A stretch of 64,000 nucleotides of DNA from NCBI RefSeq assembly GCF_029891575.1, contig NZ_JARZHF010000006.1, positions 1 through 64,000 of the forward strand, read 5' to 3'. Under the pieces are notes generated by a model, which saw only the letters and a list, made by a program, of their open reading frames with translations, had not been told where the DNA came from and did no database searches. Made by a program: the position numbers and the translations under genes. This stretch comes from Salipaludibacillus daqingensis (lineage in GTDB: Bacteria > Bacillota > Bacilli > Bacillales > Salisediminibacteriaceae). Below are positions 63,140-64,000 of the stretch, piece after piece (positions within the stretch are counted from its first letter, which is position 1; every line of letters starts with the position of its first letter).

Positions 63140-64000
63140 TCATAGTGTACCTTCATAGACAAAAAATGTTCCAGCACCATAACCAACTCTATTACAATTT
63201 TTAATTAAAAGTTGCCTGATCGTTTTCCTTCCAGCAACATGGCCAATCCAATCATAAATGTCTTTAGATTTTATTTTTTTATCAGGGAAAAGAAGTTGAA
63301 ACTCATTAATGCTCCTAATAATTCCAATACTTTTTGGTTCAATAAAACCACATGAGTCACAGGTGAACTTATGCTGTTGTGCAGACATAAAAGATTGGCA
63401 CTGGGGACATACAACACCTTTATCAAGGTGATCAAATTCATATTTTGGCAACCGTGAATATGGTGATTTTTCTATGTGAGAAGCTAGTAATTTGTTTGCT
63501 AAATCGTAATACTGCTGAGTTAAATTAGAAGTGGAAGTATTGTTAAGTTTGTACATAAAGTGATTTATCTGGTTAGGTAATATCAAAGGGAGATTTAACG
63601 GTGTTTGAAACAACGTAAATTCTTGATTTGTAAAAATCACGAAGGGTTTTAATTGAAAATGAGGGGAACGATATTGCCGAAGTAATTGTTTAAAAAGTGT
63701 TTCAGCTCTCTGGACTTGAAGAATTGGATTTTGAATATCTTTATTTGAGATTGTAAACCATTTTCCATTTTGATCAATATAAAAATCACCTCTATAGTTC
63801 TTAACTTCAAAAATGATGATTCCTTTTGAATAAATTAGCAGTGAATCTATTTGAAATTCACTCTGATTTACCTTTAAAAGCAGGTCATTTAAAATGATTG
63901 AATCGAAAGTTATGTTCTTAAGCCAGGAGTCAAATATGACTTCCCCTTCGTATCCTTTCTCCATATTTTCGTACTGGAGTGTATGCTCTTCTGAAAAAAG
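63140..64000 (-). CDS. NERD-domain protein, truncated at the window edge
   Basis: Nuclease-related (NERD) domain protein, partial. An ATG at 63964 would give 274 residues, but the frame is open to the window end with no stop. Bacillus NERD proteins have a helical stretch before GYxGE, so the true start is probably outside. The NERD core has QIDSLLIYSKGIIIFEVKNYRGDF in parts (the predicted nuclease D/ExK is FEVKNY). A zinc-ribbon CPQC...CDSC follows, then a C-terminal basic part. No activity is proven for the family. It is AT-rich and transcribed leftward towards array 6. Confidence 0.82.
   Translation of the reverse strand, partial: LFSEEHTLQYENMEKGYEGEVIFDSWLKNITFDSIILNDLLLKVNQSEFQIDSLLIYSKGIIIFEVKNYRGDFYIDQNGKWFTISNKDIQNPILQVQRAETLFKQLLRQYRSPHFQLKPFVIFTNQEFTLFQTPLNLPLILPNQINHFMYKLNNTSTSNLTQQYYDLANKLLASHIEKSPYSRLPKYEFDHLDKGVVCPQCQSFMSAQQHKFTCDSCGFIEPKSIGIIRSINEFQLLFPDKKIKSKDIYDWIGHVAGRKTIRQLLIKNCNRVGYGAGTFFVYEGTL

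Overview
The window comes from a low-GC, endospore-forming member of the Bacillaceae, most likely an alkaliphile. Gene content and order follow the Bacillus subtilis block speE-speB ... ywiB-argS ... ywjE-ywjF ... rpoE-pyrG-ywjG-spo0F-fbaA-ywjH-murAB-rho-rpmE-tdk-prfA-prmC-spoIIR-ywlB-ywlC-ywlD-ywlE-ywlF-ywlG-glyA-upp-atp. Spo0F, SpoIIR and RNA polymerase delta indicate a sporulating Firmicute. The ATP synthase a subunit has a Lys (K181) where alkaliphiles carry a specific lysine. The c subunit has the PxxExxP motif known from alkaliphilic Bacillus, and the operon begins with atpZ before atpI.

Layout. 0.2-9.4 kb holds polyamine synthesis (speE, speB), ywiB-argS, a XapX protein, a hydrolase, and leftward genes for a P1B-4 metal ATPase and a cardiolipin synthase. 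10.6-22.7 kb is a fatty/branched-chain acyl-CoA degradation cluster: fadF behind a near-perfect FadR operator, then thiolase, 3-hydroxybutyryl-CoA dehydrogenase, two acyl-CoA dehydrogenases, MeaB, a TetR regulator and the fused mutase IcmF. 23-32.5 kb holds rpoE, pyrG with a CTP-sensing leader, spo0F, fbaA, transaldolase, murA2 and rho. 32.6-39.9 kb holds a type B L31 gene, tdk, three tandem paralogous exported/lipoprotein genes, a CoA-disulfide reductase-like gene, prfA and prmC. 41-50.8 kb holds spoIIR, ywlB, ywlC (in a cluster of DnaA boxes), mntP, ywlE, an MCP, rpiB, ywlG, glyA and upp. 51.2-62.1 kb holds a Vpr-like subtilisin and the complete F1Fo operon atpZIBEFHAGDC. A truncated NERD-domain gene closes the window.

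The most unusual feature is a family of 53-bp tandem repeats, about 60 units in six main intergenic arrays plus degenerate single copies, all in the same orientation. Each unit can fold into a hairpin. Arms change together between arrays, and even within one array (CACAAG/CTTGTG against CACTAG/CTAGTG), which suggests that the pairing itself is maintained. No function is known to me. A second, smaller repeat (about 51 bp) and a GC-rich 22-bp series between two fatty-acid genes are separate.

Other points of note are an in-frame 72-bp duplication in prmC, a roughly 70-residue insertion in the arginine phosphatase YwlE, long intercistronic gaps with strong hairpins in the atp operon (notably after atpE), a hairpin covering the mntP ribosome site, and a 13-bp inverted repeat around the fbaA promoter. 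All calls come from reading the sequence; no database search was possible.
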